Notes: generated from the letters alone by a model not told the origin. A stretch of 64,000 bases of DNA from JADKAV01 sp037045455 (GCA_037045455.1 JBAOIN010000005.1:62001-126000); one strand, 5' to 3'; numbered from the stretch's first letter, positions 8,641-17,802 are shown. Numbers and translations are program-made.

Positions 8641-9312
8641 TCAGCCGGCCTCGATGCGCTTTGCCAGCTCGCTGTCCGCGCAGGCCTGCCGGGCCTGACC
8701 CAGCGTGACGATCCCGCGCTGGGCCAGTTGCGGAAGCATCCGCACGAACACCTCCGCGGTGGCCAGCGCGTCCCCGAGCGCGGTGTGTCGGCCGAACACC
8801 TCGACCCCGTAGCGCTGACACACGTAGTCCAGGCCGTGCCGGGCTTCCGGGTCCGGGTCGAGCACGCTGGACAGCAGCATGGTGTCCAGGAACAGCGGCT
8901 CCAACGCAACCTCGGCAGAAGCAGCCGCCGGTCGCAGGAAGCCCAGGTCAAAGCCCGCGTGATGGGCGACCAGCACGGAGTCCGCCGCATAAGCCGCGAA
9001 GTCGGCCACCGCCGCCCCGGGCGCTGGCGCGTCGAGGACCATCTCGTCGGTGATGCCGTGGAACGTCGTGGAGAGTTCCGGGATCCGGATGCCCGGGTTG
9101 ATGAGGGTGTCGAACGTGTCGTCGGCGCGGACATCAGCGGCGTCCACCCGTACCGCGCCTATAGCAACAAGCCGGTCGCCGGCATCCACATGAAGTCCGG
9201 TGGTCTCGCAGTCGACCACGGTGAACGTGATGTCCGCAAGGGGCGTCTGCAGCCACTGCTCGCGCGACACCACGGGCCGCGAGGGGCGGGCCATGTCCAC
9301 GCTCAAACCCAC
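8641..9312 (-). CDS. DnaQ-like 3'-5' exonuclease (DEDDh)
   Basis: 223 residues. It has exonuclease motifs I (FTVVDCETTGL), II (LVAHHAGFDLGFL) and III (H-T-A-L-G-D-A-L-A-T), giving the DEDDh metal-binding set of the DNA polymerase III epsilon-like family. It is the last gene of the acetate-sensing operon and overlaps the end of the PAS membrane protein by 10 bases if GTG 9312 is the start; ATG 9294 is an alternative. In several bacteria DnaQ-like exonuclease, DUF294 nucleotidyltransferase and acetate symporter genes are neighbours. A longer fused PAS-exonuclease protein broken by one indel near 9310 is possible, because the frame stays open upstream. Confidence 0.85.
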   Translation of the reverse strand: MGLSVDMARPSRPVVSREQWLQTPLADITFTVVDCETTGLHVDAGDRLVAIGAVRVDAADVRADDTFDTLINPGIRIPELSTTFHGITDEMVLDAPAPGAAVADFAAYAADSVLVAHHAGFDLGFLRPAAASAEVALEPLFLDTMLLSSVLDPDPEARHGLDYVCQRYGVEVFGRHTALGDALATAEVFVRMLPQLAQRGIVTLGQARQACADSELAKRIEAG

Positions 9313-10031
9313 GACGGTTCCCGGCAGCGTCCGGCAGGTGCCTCGTTCCCGGCGATCAGCACCATCGCCGGCTCGTCCGGTCCGGTGAGCCGCACCAGGC
9401 GCAGCTGCTGATCGCCCACGACCGCCTTGGGCCGTTCTCCGGCCAGGGCCCGGGTCAGCACCGGCAGGAAGTCCTCGGCGTCGAACACACCCAAAATGCT
9501 GCGACCCGCCACCAACGGGGTGCGGCTGCGTGGGGCCAATGTGCGCCGCGCGGCAGGATTGACCAACAGGATCCGGCCGCGGTCGTCGACGACGCCGACC
9601 GGGACATCGAGCCCGGACAGCACCGAGATGAGACTGTCGCGCTCCAGCCGCAGTTCGCTGTGGGCGGCCGTGAGTTCTTCCTGTAGTCGCGCTTCAGCAC
9701 CGGCATGTCGTTCAGCTAGGTCGTTGACGGCTCGCTCGGTCGCCGAGTCGCCCGGCAACCGATGGTCCGGGTTGACGTCGATGATCATCTGCACGGCGTT
9801 GGCAGTGCGCTGATCCCGGCGCTGTTCGGAACGCCACGTGCTCCATGCGATCCAGCCGATCAGACCCACAAGCACGATCAGCCCCAGGGCCAGCACGACC
9901 AGGGATCCGCGCACGGAGTCCAGCAGCGCCGTGCGGTCCGAGGGCGGCATGTCCGCGAGCACGACGGCCACGGTCAGCGCCGGGACCAGGGTGGCTACCG
10001 CGATCAGGGCCAGCACCTTGAGCTTCGTCAT
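9303..10031 (-). CDS. Membrane-bound PAS-domain protein
   Basis: About 242 residues. Two transmembrane helices occur near residues 5-25 (VLALIAVATLVPALTVAVVL) and 40-62 (SLVVLALGLIVLVGLIGWIAW), then a helical linker rich in Glu/Arg (ERHAGAEARLQEELTAAHSE). A PAS domain starts around LISVLSGLDVPVGVVDDRGR with ILLVNPAARR, the usual N-x-A helix. No kinase domain follows; the next gene is the DnaQ-like exonuclease, so this may be the sensory half of a split PAS-exonuclease. The ATG at 10031 overlaps the stop of the nucleotidyltransferase (ATGA). The signal it senses is unknown. Confidence 0.75.
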   Translation of the reverse strand: MTKLKVLALIAVATLVPALTVAVVLADMPPSDRTALLDSVRGSLVVLALGLIVLVGLIGWIAWSTWRSEQRRDQRTANAVQMIIDVNPDHRLPGDSATERAVNDLAERHAGAEARLQEELTAAHSELRLERDSLISVLSGLDVPVGVVDDRGRILLVNPAARRTLAPRSRTPLVAGRSILGVFDAEDFLPVLTRALAGERPKAVVGDQQLRLVRLTGPDEPAMVLIAGNEAPAGRCREPSWV

Positions 10032-10913
10032 AGGTCGGTCCGGAAGGTCACGGACGTCACGTTCTGCGCGCTGCGGATGGCGCGAAACGCTTCCCGCAGG
10101 GCTTCGTGCTCGTCGTCGGGCAGTTCGTCGGGATCGAGCCGGTCGGTCACGTACTCCCGCTGCTCGATCTGCCGCAACTGATTGCGTAGGCGCAAGTCCG
10201 TCAGCAGTGCGTATCCCGACCGCAGCCGGTCGCTCAACTCCTCGCCCAGCACCGAGCGCCGCCTCGGCCAGCCGCTGGTCGGTCGACACCGCGGTCGAAT
10301 GCGCCCGCAGACCGTACAGCCGGGCCAGCAGCACCGTGGGCGCCAACCCGGTCTTCTTCAGGTCCACCTCGCCCTTCGGCAGTCGGCCGAAGGCGTGCAA
10401 GGGGGTCGGGAACGAGTTCGCGGCTACGGCCAGCCCGTGCAGGAGGCGTGGGGACTCCGACGCCAGTTCCGCCAGGGCCGGCGCCACATCGACGCCCGCG
10501 GTGAGCGGCCGGATGTCGAGGAAGACATCGGCGTCCACGATGGCGTCCGGGGTGGGCGCATTCACCCGTTCCCGCAGGATGTCAGCCCAGTCCGCGACGC
10601 TATAGGACCACTTGTCGGCCATGTAGCCGCCGTCGCATCGCCGCATACCGAACTGTTCAAGGCCATCGATAACGGTGGCAGCGAGATCGGCCGCGTAACT
10701 TCCCGTAGGCGCCTTCTCCCAGAACAAGGCGTGGTCCTGGTCGCTGGCACAGTGCAACTCCCCGCGGGCATGGCTGCCCAGCAGCACCCAGGCGAACCGG
10801 GCAGGCGGGGGCCCGGCCTGGTGCAGGAAACCATCGATGAGCAGGCGGGTGCGGGCATCGGCTGCAGCGGCCAACGACCCGCCCGCTCGCGCCACCTCGA
10901 CGAGTTCGGTCAC
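10028..10913 (-). CDS. DUF294-type nucleotidyltransferase, one frameshift
   Basis: Putative nucleotidyltransferase of the DUF294/DUF294_C family. FAWVLLGSHARGELHCASDQDHALFW carries the G-S-x-x-R-x-E nucleotidyltransferase signature with the D-x-D pair. The C-terminal DUF294_C helices end in LRLRNQLRQIEQREYV. The frame changes near 10252-10262 by one base. Start is taken as GTG 10913, overlapping the symporter stop (GTGA). This version lacks the N-terminal cNMP/CBS domains found in many relatives, so any ligand control must come from a partner. The real substrate of this family is not established. Confidence 0.78.
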
Positions 10914-12604
10914 CGCGCGCTCCAGGTCTGGTTCACTGCCACGGCCTCCGGGGTGTGCAGGCGGATCATGATGCGGTCGACGCCGCGCGGGATCCGGTGT
11001 GGTGTGCGCCGCGACACCACGACCATAGTGAGCAGCGCGGCGGGCATCGCCCACGCGGCCGGTTGTGACAGCAGTGCCGCCGGCCAGCCGGACAGCGGGA
11101 CCAGCGTTGAGACGGCGATCGCGACGGTGGCCATGATCCCCCCGACTGCCAACCCGGCTGCCGCTCCGACGTCAGTGAGCCGCGACCACCAGATCCCCAG
11201 CAGCAACAACGGTGAGAACGTTGCGGCAGCGACCGCGAAGGCCAGGGACACGGCCCTGGCCAGCGGCAGCGAGGCAGCGAACAGGCCGAGCAGGAACGGC
11301 ACGATCACTGCGGCCGCGGCAGCGATCCGGAACGCCACGATCGGGTTGCGCACCCGCCGGCTGACGATGTCCTGGCTCAGCACTCCGGCGACCGTGACAG
11401 TCAGGCCAGTCGCGGTGGCGAGGAACGCGGCGGCAGCACCGGCACTGACCAGGGCGGTGAGCCAGTGGCCCATGCTTCCCGGCACCAATGCCTGCGGCAA
11501 CAGCAGCACCACCGCATCCGTGCGTCCGGTCATCAGCAGTTCGGGCGTGTAGAGCCGGCCGAGCATCCCGTAGACCGACGGCGCGAGGTAGAACAGCCCG
11601 ACCAGTCCGATCACCACGAGTGCCGTGCGCCGGGCCTGCCGGCCGTCCGGGTTCGTGTAGAAGCGGACGAGCACATGGGGCAGCCCCATCGTGCCCAGGA
11701 ACAGTGCGAACATCAGCGCGTAGGTGCGGTACAGCGCGTGTTCCTGTCCCCCTTGCAGGGCCTGCCCCCAACTGCTTCCGGTCAGGATCGGCGTGGTGTC
11801 CAGGTGGGGGACTTCGGCCCCGGCCGGGAAGGTCACGGTCCCCGGCTCGACAGTGCGCTCCCCCGCCGGCCACTGCTGCGGCTGACCGTTCACGTCGACT
11901 ATCACCGCCTGCGGCACCTGCACGGTGACGTCGGTGCTCACAGTCACCGTCGTGGTTTCGGCGAACGTCGGCGGGGTGTCAGCCAGTGCGCTCGGCGCTC
12001 CGTCCGCCCGCCATGCTGCCAGCAGGAACAGGACAGGCAGCATGATGGCCACGACTTTGAGCCAGTACTGGAAGCCCTGCACCAGTGTCACGCTGCGCAT
12101 CCCACCGCCGACGATGACCACGAGCACCGTGATGGACACCAGCAGCCCGCCCACCCACACGGGGGTGTCGAGCAGGATCTGCAGGGACAACCCAGCACCT
12201 TGCAGTTGCGGCAGCACGTAGAGCCACCCGATCAGGATGACCAGGGCACTGGCGATCAACCGCACCCGCCGCGAGCGCAGCCGGGCTTCGGCGAAGTCCG
12301 GCAGTGTGTAGGCGCCTGAACGACGCAGCGGCGCGGCCACCAGTGCCAGCAGCAGGACGTAGCCGACCGCATATCCGACCGGGAACCACACCGCATCCGC
12401 ACCGCCGACCATGATGAGCCCGGCCACGCCGAGGAAGGACGCGGCCGACAGGTACTCCCCGGAGATGGCAGAAGCGTTCCACCAGGCGGGCACCGATCGC
12501 GACGCTACGTAGAAGTCACCGGTCGTCCGCGCCAGCCGCGACGAGTACGCGGCCAGTCCTATGGTCACCAGGACGGTGAGCGCCATTCCGGCGGCGGCCA
12601 GCAT
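10910..12604 (-). CDS. Sodium:solute symporter, acetate (ActP/MctC-like)
   Basis: 564 residues, thirteen or so helices of the SLC5 family. Diagnostic blocks are DFYVASRSVPAWWNASAISG and EYLSAASFLGVAGL near the N-terminus, then MRSVTLVQGFQYWLK and TMGLPHVLVRFYTNPDGRQARR, the ActP/MctC signature for monocarboxylate (acetate) uptake. A long extracellular loop with repeated Val/Thr (TTVTVSTDVTVQVPQ) is inserted mid-protein. ATG 12604 overlaps the DUF485 stop (ATGA). The gene belongs to the sensor operon and is a paralogue of actP at 19810-21430. Confidence 0.87.
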   Translation of the reverse strand: MLAAAGMALTVLVTIGLAAYSSRLARTTGDFYVASRSVPAWWNASAISGEYLSAASFLGVAGLIMVGGADAVWFPVGYAVGYVLLLALVAAPLRRSGAYTLPDFAEARLRSRRVRLIASALVILIGWLYVLPQLQGAGLSLQILLDTPVWVGGLLVSITVLVVIVGGGMRSVTLVQGFQYWLKVVAIMLPVLFLLAAWRADGAPSALADTPPTFAETTTVTVSTDVTVQVPQAVIVDVNGQPQQWPAGERTVEPGTVTFPAGAEVPHLDTTPILTGSSWGQALQGGQEHALYRTYALMFALFLGTMGLPHVLVRFYTNPDGRQARRTALVVIGLVGLFYLAPSVYGMLGRLYTPELLMTGRTDAVVLLLPQALVPGSMGHWLTALVSAGAAAAFLATATGLTVTVAGVLSQDIVSRRVRNPIVAFRIAAAAAVIVPFLLGLFAASLPLARAVSLAFAVAAATFSPLLLLGIWWSRLTDVGAAAGLAVGGIMATVAIAVSTLVPLSGWPAALLSQPAAWAMPAALLTMVVVSRRTPHRIPRGVDRIMIRLHTPEAVAVNQTWSAR

Positions 12605-12975
12605 CAGCGCCCCTCGACCAGGTCGGTGAACTGAGTCTCGATGCGGTCGGCCTGCCGCACGTAGCGCCAGCCGACCAGCAGGATCGCCGGGTACACCAGC
12701 ACCCCCAGCAAGACCCACCACAACGGCATGGGCCCGACCCGCAGCTCCCGCACGCCCGGGAAGGCACCGAAGACCAGCGGCATCAGGACCAGCGGTAACA
12801 CGACCAAAGCGACCGTGGACAGACCCAGGAGCAGTTGGGTGCGGATCAGTGAGCGTAGGTAGACCTTGCCAACCCGGGTCTGGTCGGCGATCTCGTCGGT
12901 GATGGGCCGCGGACGGCGGCGGCGGACATCACGGCGCGGGCCGGTGATGACGACCCGCTTCGGACGCTCCGCCAT
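12604..12975 (-). CDS. DUF485-like small membrane partner of the symporter
   Basis: About 123 residues. A basic N-terminus (KRVVITGPRRDVRRRRPRP) is followed by two transmembrane segments (LLLGLSTVALVVLPLVLMP and PLWWVLLGVLVYPAILLVGW) and Y-V-R-Q-A-D-R-I-E. Paired small two-helix proteins of this sort are normally cotranscribed with ActP/MctC symporters, as here with a one-base overlap. ATG at 12975 is chosen; GTG 13011 would add 12 residues. Confidence 0.75.
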   Translation of the reverse strand: MAERPKRVVITGPRRDVRRRRPRPITDEIADQTRVGKVYLRSLIRTQLLLGLSTVALVVLPLVLMPLVFGAFPGVRELRVGPMPLWWVLLGVLVYPAILLVGWRYVRQADRIETQFTDLVEGR

Positions 12976-13073
12976 GCTCTGCACAGTAGCGATTGCGCGC
13001 CGCAACCCCACCCCAGATGCGCCGGGCGGTCGGGTGATGCGGACGAACGGTGTGCGCCGCTTAGCGGTCGTCT

Positions 13074-13835
13074 TTAGCGATCCAGCCGACGGCTGGCGAC
13101 AAGCGCCTCTTTGACGGCTGCGGCGTGCCTGCGGCTGACCGGGACCGCCTGGCCTTCACCGAGATCCACCGTCGTGCGACCGCCGACCGATCGCAGACCC
13201 ACCACGAACGCCGCGTTGACCAGATACCGGCGGTGCACGCGCAGAAACCCAGCAGGTTCCCAGCGTTCTTCAAGCGCCGCCAGCGGGATTCGGACCAAGT
13301 GCCCCGCCTCGCGCGTGTGCAGGCGCACGTAGTCGCGCTGCGCCTCCACATAGACGATGTCGGAGCGCTTCACGTAGCGCGTGACGCCACCGAGTTCGAC
13401 GGCGATCGTCTCGTCCTCATCGACTGCATGGGCACCGCTGCGTTTCTGCTCGAGCTCCGAGTCGAGGTACTTGCGGACACGGCCGACCGCTTGCGCGAGC
13501 CGTTCCGGCCGGATGGGCTTGAGCAGGTAGTCCACCGCAGCGATGTCGAAGGCGTCCACCGCGTGGGACTCGTAGGCCGTCACGAATACCACCGGCGGCG
13601 GCGCGGCGAACCGGCCGATGATCCGTGCCAGCGCCAAGCCGTCCATGCCGGGCATCCGGATGTCCATGAAGACGGCATCGACGTCGTCGCCCTGCAGCAG
13701 TTCCAGCGCGTCGGTGGCGTTCTGCACCTGCCGGACCTCGACCACCCCGTCGGCGTTGGACAGCAGATAGGCGAGTTCGGCCAGTGCCGGCGCCTCGTCA
13801 TCGACGGCCAGCACGACCAAGCCGTCATCACTCAT
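13074..13835 (-). CDS. LytTR-family response regulator
   Basis: 253 residues. The receiver domain spans about 1-125, with the D-D-E acidic pocket (VDDEAP), phospho-acceptor Asp in FMDIRMPGMDG, Thr/Ala switch in FVTAYESHAVDAF and Lys in LLKPIRPERL. A LytTR DNA-binding domain occupies the C-terminal 100 residues (DIVYVEAQRDYVRLHT; FLRVHRRYLVN). It is the cognate regulator of the LytS-type kinase encoded just upstream, whose stop it overlaps by 8 bases. It probably controls the downstream symporter genes and possibly acs/actP at 17.8-21.8 kb. Confidence 0.92.
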   Translation of the reverse strand: MSDDGLVVLAVDDEAPALAELAYLLSNADGVVEVRQVQNATDALELLQGDDVDAVFMDIRMPGMDGLALARIIGRFAAPPPVVFVTAYESHAVDAFDIAAVDYLLKPIRPERLAQAVGRVRKYLDSELEQKRSGAHAVDEDETIAVELGGVTRYVKRSDIVYVEAQRDYVRLHTREAGHLVRIPLAALEERWEPAGFLRVHRRYLVNAAFVVGLRSVGGRTTVDLGEGQAVPVSRRHAAAVKEALVASRRLDR

Positions 13836-15000
13836 CGGCCACCGCCTCGGCGAACTTCGGCACCCGCATGGTTACTTTGGTACCCGCGTTGGGAGCGGTC
13901 TCTACCACCAGCCCGTGATCGTTTCCAAACGCCCGCCGCAGTCGCTCGTCGACGTTGGCCAGACCGACATGGTCGCCCGGCTCGCCCGACAGGCTGCGGC
14001 GGATGATGTCCGGCTCGTTTCCCACACCGTCATCCTCCACGCTGATCCAGCATTCCGGACCCCGTTCCAGAGCAGTGATGCTGATCGTGCCCGGTGCATC
14101 GCGGTTCTCCAGCCCGTGCCGCACGGCGTTCTCGACCAGCGGCTGGATACACAAGAACGGGATGCGCACGCTGAGCACTTCGGGGTCGACGCGCAACTTC
14201 ACCTGCAGCCGGTCACCGAAGCGGGCCTGTTCCAACAGCAGGTACTGCTCGACGCTGCGCAACTCCTCGGCCAGCGCGGTGTAGCGGCCGTGCGACCGAA
14301 ACGAGTAGCGGGTGAACTCGGCGAAGTCCAGCAGCAGATCCCGGGCGCGATCCGGGTCTGTCCGCACGAACGACGCGATCGCGGTCAACGAGTTGAAGAG
14401 GAAGTGCGGACTGATCTGCGCGCGCAGCACCTTGACCTCGGCCTCCGCCGTGCGCGCTCGCGTGCGATCAAGTTCGGCGAGTTCGAGCTGCCCCGAGAGG
14501 AAGCCGGCGACCTCCTCCAACGCGCGCATCAGAGCCGGGCCCGCAGGTGTGTTCGTGTACGCGACCAGCGCACCGATCACGACATCCTCGCTGGTCAGCG
14601 GCGCGGCGATGCCGGCCCGGAACATCTCGGAGACCTGGCGTGCCTGGTCGGCGCTGATGACCACCGCCTCGCCCGCGTCCAAAGCGGCTTGCGCGTGCTC
14701 GATCACTCGCTCCCGGTGCTTGTCGCCCACCCCGTCCAGGGCCAGCGTGGTGAAGCGGTCGGTGATCCCCACTGCGGGCACCCCGAGCAGCGCGCGCACG
14801 TGTTTGATGGCGCGTTGCGACCCAGCTTGAGTGAGTCCGGCGCGCAGATTCGGTGCGGCTTGGCTTGCCACGTGCAGCGTCCGATACGTCGCCATCTGCG
14901 ACTCGGTGCCCATCCGCGCTCGGCCGCGGACCCAGCGGGCCACCAGCACGCCGAGCACAACCGCGCCGGTGATCGCCGCCAGCGCCAGTAGCCAGGTCAT
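13828..15000 (-). CDS. LytS/YpdA-type sensor histidine kinase
   Basis: About 390 residues. One N-terminal helix (WLLALAAITGAVVLGVLVARW) is followed by a GAF-like sensory region (residues about 60-190). The His_kinase domain carries QISPHFLFNSL with the phospho-acceptor His, then an HATPase with IPFLCIQPLVENAVRHGLE (N box), DDGVG and HVGLANVDERL. This is the LytS/YehU class that signals to LytTR regulators. ATG 15000 starts the protein at its membrane helix; the frame continues upstream but reads into the unrelated acs remnant on the other strand. Confidence 0.88.
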   Translation of the reverse strand: MTWLLALAAITGAVVLGVLVARWVRGRARMGTESQMATYRTLHVASQAAPNLRAGLTQAGSQRAIKHVRALLGVPAVGITDRFTTLALDGVGDKHRERVIEHAQAALDAGEAVVISADQARQVSEMFRAGIAAPLTSEDVVIGALVAYTNTPAGPALMRALEEVAGFLSGQLELAELDRTRARTAEAEVKVLRAQISPHFLFNSLTAIASFVRTDPDRARDLLLDFAEFTRYSFRSHGRYTALAEELRSVEQYLLLEQARFGDRLQVKLRVDPEVLSVRIPFLCIQPLVENAVRHGLENRDAPGTISITALERGPECWISVEDDGVGNEPDIIRRSLSGEPGDHVGLANVDERLRRAFGNDHGLVVETAPNAGTKVTMRVPKFAEAVADE

Positions 15001-15072
15001 GGGCTGAAGGTAGCGCCATTCAGGTGATCTGAAACGGCTGCTTGGGACATCTGCCAGGTGTAGACCGGAGAT

Positions 15073-15880
15073 ATGGGTGGGTTTTCGGAACTCCCCGTCA
15101 TCCGCAAGGATCCTGCGGATCTTCTCGTTGAACCCAACCTGCCTGAGTATGGCGCCCCGTTCAGTTGGAGACGACGCACGCGGCTGGCTCGACGGGCTTC
15201 CGGACGGCGGGTTGAACATCGCGTATGAAGCAGTCGACCGACATGTCGCACACGGCCGGGGGGACCACGTCGCTCTGCGCTGCCTGACCAAACACGGGCA
15301 GCAGGACGTAACGTACGCGGAACTGGCTCGCCTCACCAACCGCTTCGCCAATGCCCTGCGCTCATTGGGCGTCGGGCCGGGCGATCGGGTGTTCAGCCTG
15401 GTCGGGCGGGTGCCGGAGTTGTACGCAGCAGTACTCGGCACGCTCAAGGCGCGCAGTGTGTTCGCACCGTCTGTTCAGCGCATTCGGGCCTGAACCCATA
15501 CGGCAGCGGGTTGCTATAGGCGAAGGCGTCGCTATGGTCACGACGGCCGCCTTGTACCGCAAGAAGATCGCGCCCGTCCGCGACCAGCTGCCGACGTTGC
15601 GCCACATCATCGTGCTGGACGATCCCACCGACATCCCGGGCGCTGTGCTGTTCGACGAACTGATGGCCACATCGGAGGCGAGCGGATCAAAGCGTTCGTG
15701 TCGCTCAAGCCTGGCTTTCCCGGCGACGACACACCGATCGAACTGGAACGCAGTCTCAGCCCGTACGAAGTTGTCCACGTTGACGCGCATGCCATCTCCT
15801 CGTCGCGGACCACGCCTCGGCGGCAGGGCCCTTCAGAATCAAGGTCTCGCATGTATCAAGGTGAGGTCACCCGCTCCCGC
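15073..15880 (+). pseudogene. Acetyl-CoA synthetase-like (AMP-forming) remnant
   Basis: Pieces of an AcsA-type AMP-forming acyl-CoA synthetase lie in order but in different frames. The N-terminal block is GLPDGGLNIAYEAVDRHVAHG with VTYAELARLTNRFANALRSL and GPGDRVFSLVGRVPELYAA, ending at a stop near 15491. A mid fragment follows (MVTTAALYRKKIAPVRDQLP, HIIVLDDP), then a short C-terminal scrap (IKAFVSLKPGFPGDD). The central TSGTTGxPK signature is absent, so large parts are deleted rather than merely frameshifted. Its position next to the acetate-sensing operon suggests it was once its acetate-activating enzyme; the intact acs lies 2 kb away. Confidence 0.7.
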
Positions 15881-15895
15881 GGGGGAATCGGCGCG

Positions 15896-17058
15896 TCAGG
15901 GTGGTGCTCGGGGTCCGGGTGCGGTGGTGGCCCGGCCTTCTTGGAAGACCACCTTCAGCCGGCCGTAGTGGACTTGCCGATGGTGGTACCGGCACAAGCA
16001 AGCACCAAATTCGACAGGTCAGTCGGACCGCCCTCATCCCACGGGATGATGTGGTGGGCCACTGCCCGCCAGGCCTGGCCACGGTGCAGCCCGGGTGGGC
16101 GCAGGTGTTGCCGTCGCGGGCGATCAGGGCGCGGCGTTGGGCGGGTGTGGCGAACCGTTGCGCGAAGCCGACGGCCAGCGGCTGCCAGGCGACGTCGGTT
16201 TTGTGGCCGACCACATACGAGACCTCAGCGCTGCAGGCGTGCAGGGCGAGGTCGGTGCGGGAGGCCAGCGACCCGGACGGCCAGGTCACGCCCAGTTTGG
16301 ATTCGGCCTCTTCCGGGGTGAGGGTGATGGTGACGTGGCCGTGACCGACCGCGCGGGGGTCCATCGCCCGCTCAGCCATCTCCAGCAACCCGTCGACGCG
16401 GCGGGCGGGGGCGTCCCGGTCGTCGTCCGGCCCGCACGGGTCACTGAACACGTCCAACGCGGCCTTGAGCTTCTCGCCGGTGGCGGGGTCGAGCAGGCCT
16501 TTCAGGTGCCACCAGCCCTCCAAGCCTTGTGACAGGTAGAGCTCGCGTTTGTCCCGGGCCTTCTCGGCGTCCTCGTCGGAGCCGTCGGGGGCGTACTGCT
16601 GGACCATCACGTCGACGAGGGTGCGCAGTTGCCGGGCGGTGGAGATCTTGGCGTACTCCACGAGGGTCTGCTCGACCTCGGCGAAGTCGTCGAAGACCCG
16701 GTAGGCCCGTCGGATCGCCCGGACATGCTCGGCGGATGATCTGCCCCGCCTCGAGTGCTTCGGCTGTCAGAGGCAGCACGTCCCGCAGATCGCGGGCGGT
16801 GTGCACCTCGGCCCCGGCATGCGAGATCCGGGTGGTCTTGCCCAGCCAGTCCCCGGTCGTGCGATGCCCATCGGCCCGGGCCCCATCAGCAGCGTCGAAG
16901 GTGGCGATCGCCGCCAGCTTCCACGCAGCCAGCTGATTCTCCATCGCCACCAGCTGCTGGATGCCCTCCCTGGCCTGCTCGACGTTCCAGGTCGAAGGGT
17001 GACCCGCCGGCAGCGCAGCGACTGCTGAGCGCAGATCAGGGTGGCTGGGAACCGGCAT
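15896..17058 (-). pseudogene. DUF222/HNH endonuclease protein (13E12-like), frameshifted
   Basis: The DUF222 N-terminal part (STWNVEQAREGIQQLVAMEN, DWLGKTTRISHAGAEVHTAR, ALEAGQIIR) and the C-terminal HNH part (RDGNTCAHPGC, VAHHIIPWDEGGPTDLSNLVL, CRYHHRQVHYGRL) are both well conserved. They are split by single-base shifts near 16732, 16078 and 15995. All HNH residues remain encoded. Relatives include the mycobacterial 13E12 repeat proteins, predicted nucleases often present in multiple copies. GGAGGTGAT precedes the ATG at 17058. A LexA-type box lies 26 bases upstream of the start. Confidence 0.8.
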
Positions 17059-17083
17059 ATCACCTCCTCGACTGCTTCTAGTG

Positions 17084-17099
17084 TAGAACATCTGTTCGA
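17084..17099. promoter_or_regulatory. LexA/SOS box
   Basis: TAGAACATCTGTTCGA contains GAAC-N4-GTTC, the core of the actinobacterial LexA operator (TCGAACNNNNGTTCGA), with 14 of 16 positions matching counting N. It lies in the 73-base gap between the divergent DUF222/HNH gene and the RHH antitoxin, so it could control either. LexA sites in 13E12-type genes are known in mycobacteria. Confidence 0.8.
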
Positions 17100-17131
17100 C
17101 ACTTGCAAGCATTATCCGCACATGTGAATGT

Positions 17132-17385
17132 ATGTGTATGTCAGCTCTTGAAAGACGTATGCAGATCCTGCTCGACCATGATCGATATGAGCGACTGGAG
17201 AAGGAAGCCAACCGCCGCCGGCAAAGCGTTGGCGCGACCGTCCGGGATGCCATCGACCTGCTGCTCGAAGAGGACGTTACGCGACGCTTGGCCGCCCGGC
17301 GCGCGCTTCTGCGGATGCGGACCAGTGCACACGTCGGGACCCCGAGTTCGACAAGGCCGCCGTGCTGAAGGACGCACTGAAATGA
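17132..17385 (+). CDS. RHH-type antitoxin (VapB-like), one frameshift
   Basis: About 84 residues. The ribbon-helix-helix fold is seen in MQILLDHDRYERLEKEANRR then VGATVRDAIDLLLEED. The frame breaks near 17320, after which another frame gives RRDPEFDKAAVLKDALK before TGA at 17383-17385. One missing or extra base restores a single product. Its stop overlaps the expected ATG of the PIN toxin (ATGA), the usual coupled arrangement. Confidence 0.75.
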
Positions 17386-17781
17386 GGCGCTGCCCTGATC
17401 GACTCGGCCGTGTTCGTTTACGCCTTGGGCGAGGACCACGAACTCAAGAAACCCTGCCGGGCAGTCATCGACGACGAGGAGCTCGAGTTGTGCGCGACCG
17501 TGGAGATGGTGCAGGAAGTGGTGTTCCACCGCATGCGGATGGGTGATGGTAATGCCATTCGACAGGCGCAACGGGTGGCGCAGAGCTGCCGGCTGTACGC
17601 CTTCGATCGGGAGATCCTGGACGTCGCGCTCAGCCTGATCGACCGCCATGGGATGGGCGGCCGGGATGCAGTGCACGCGGCAACTGCCCTACGGCACGGC
17701 ATCCCCGAAATCATCAGCCCGGACCCGGCCTTCGATGGAATCGAGGGGCTGACGCGGCTGGACCCGCGGGAGATGAGCTAG
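17382..17781 (+). CDS. PIN-domain toxin (VapC-like)
   Basis: About 132 residues. It is a predicted Mg-dependent ribonuclease: first acidic residue in LIDSAVFVYAL, second in ATVEMVQEVV, third in MGGRDAVHAATAL. An uninterrupted frame starts only at GTG 17410 and would lose the first catalytic Asp. Removing one C from the CCC at 17393-17395 joins LIDSAVF to ATG 17382, which overlaps the antitoxin stop. I therefore take 17382 as the real start and the extra C as an error. Confidence 0.75.
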
Positions 17782-17802
17782 CCCTTCTGTCGAGGCGAGC
17801 GC

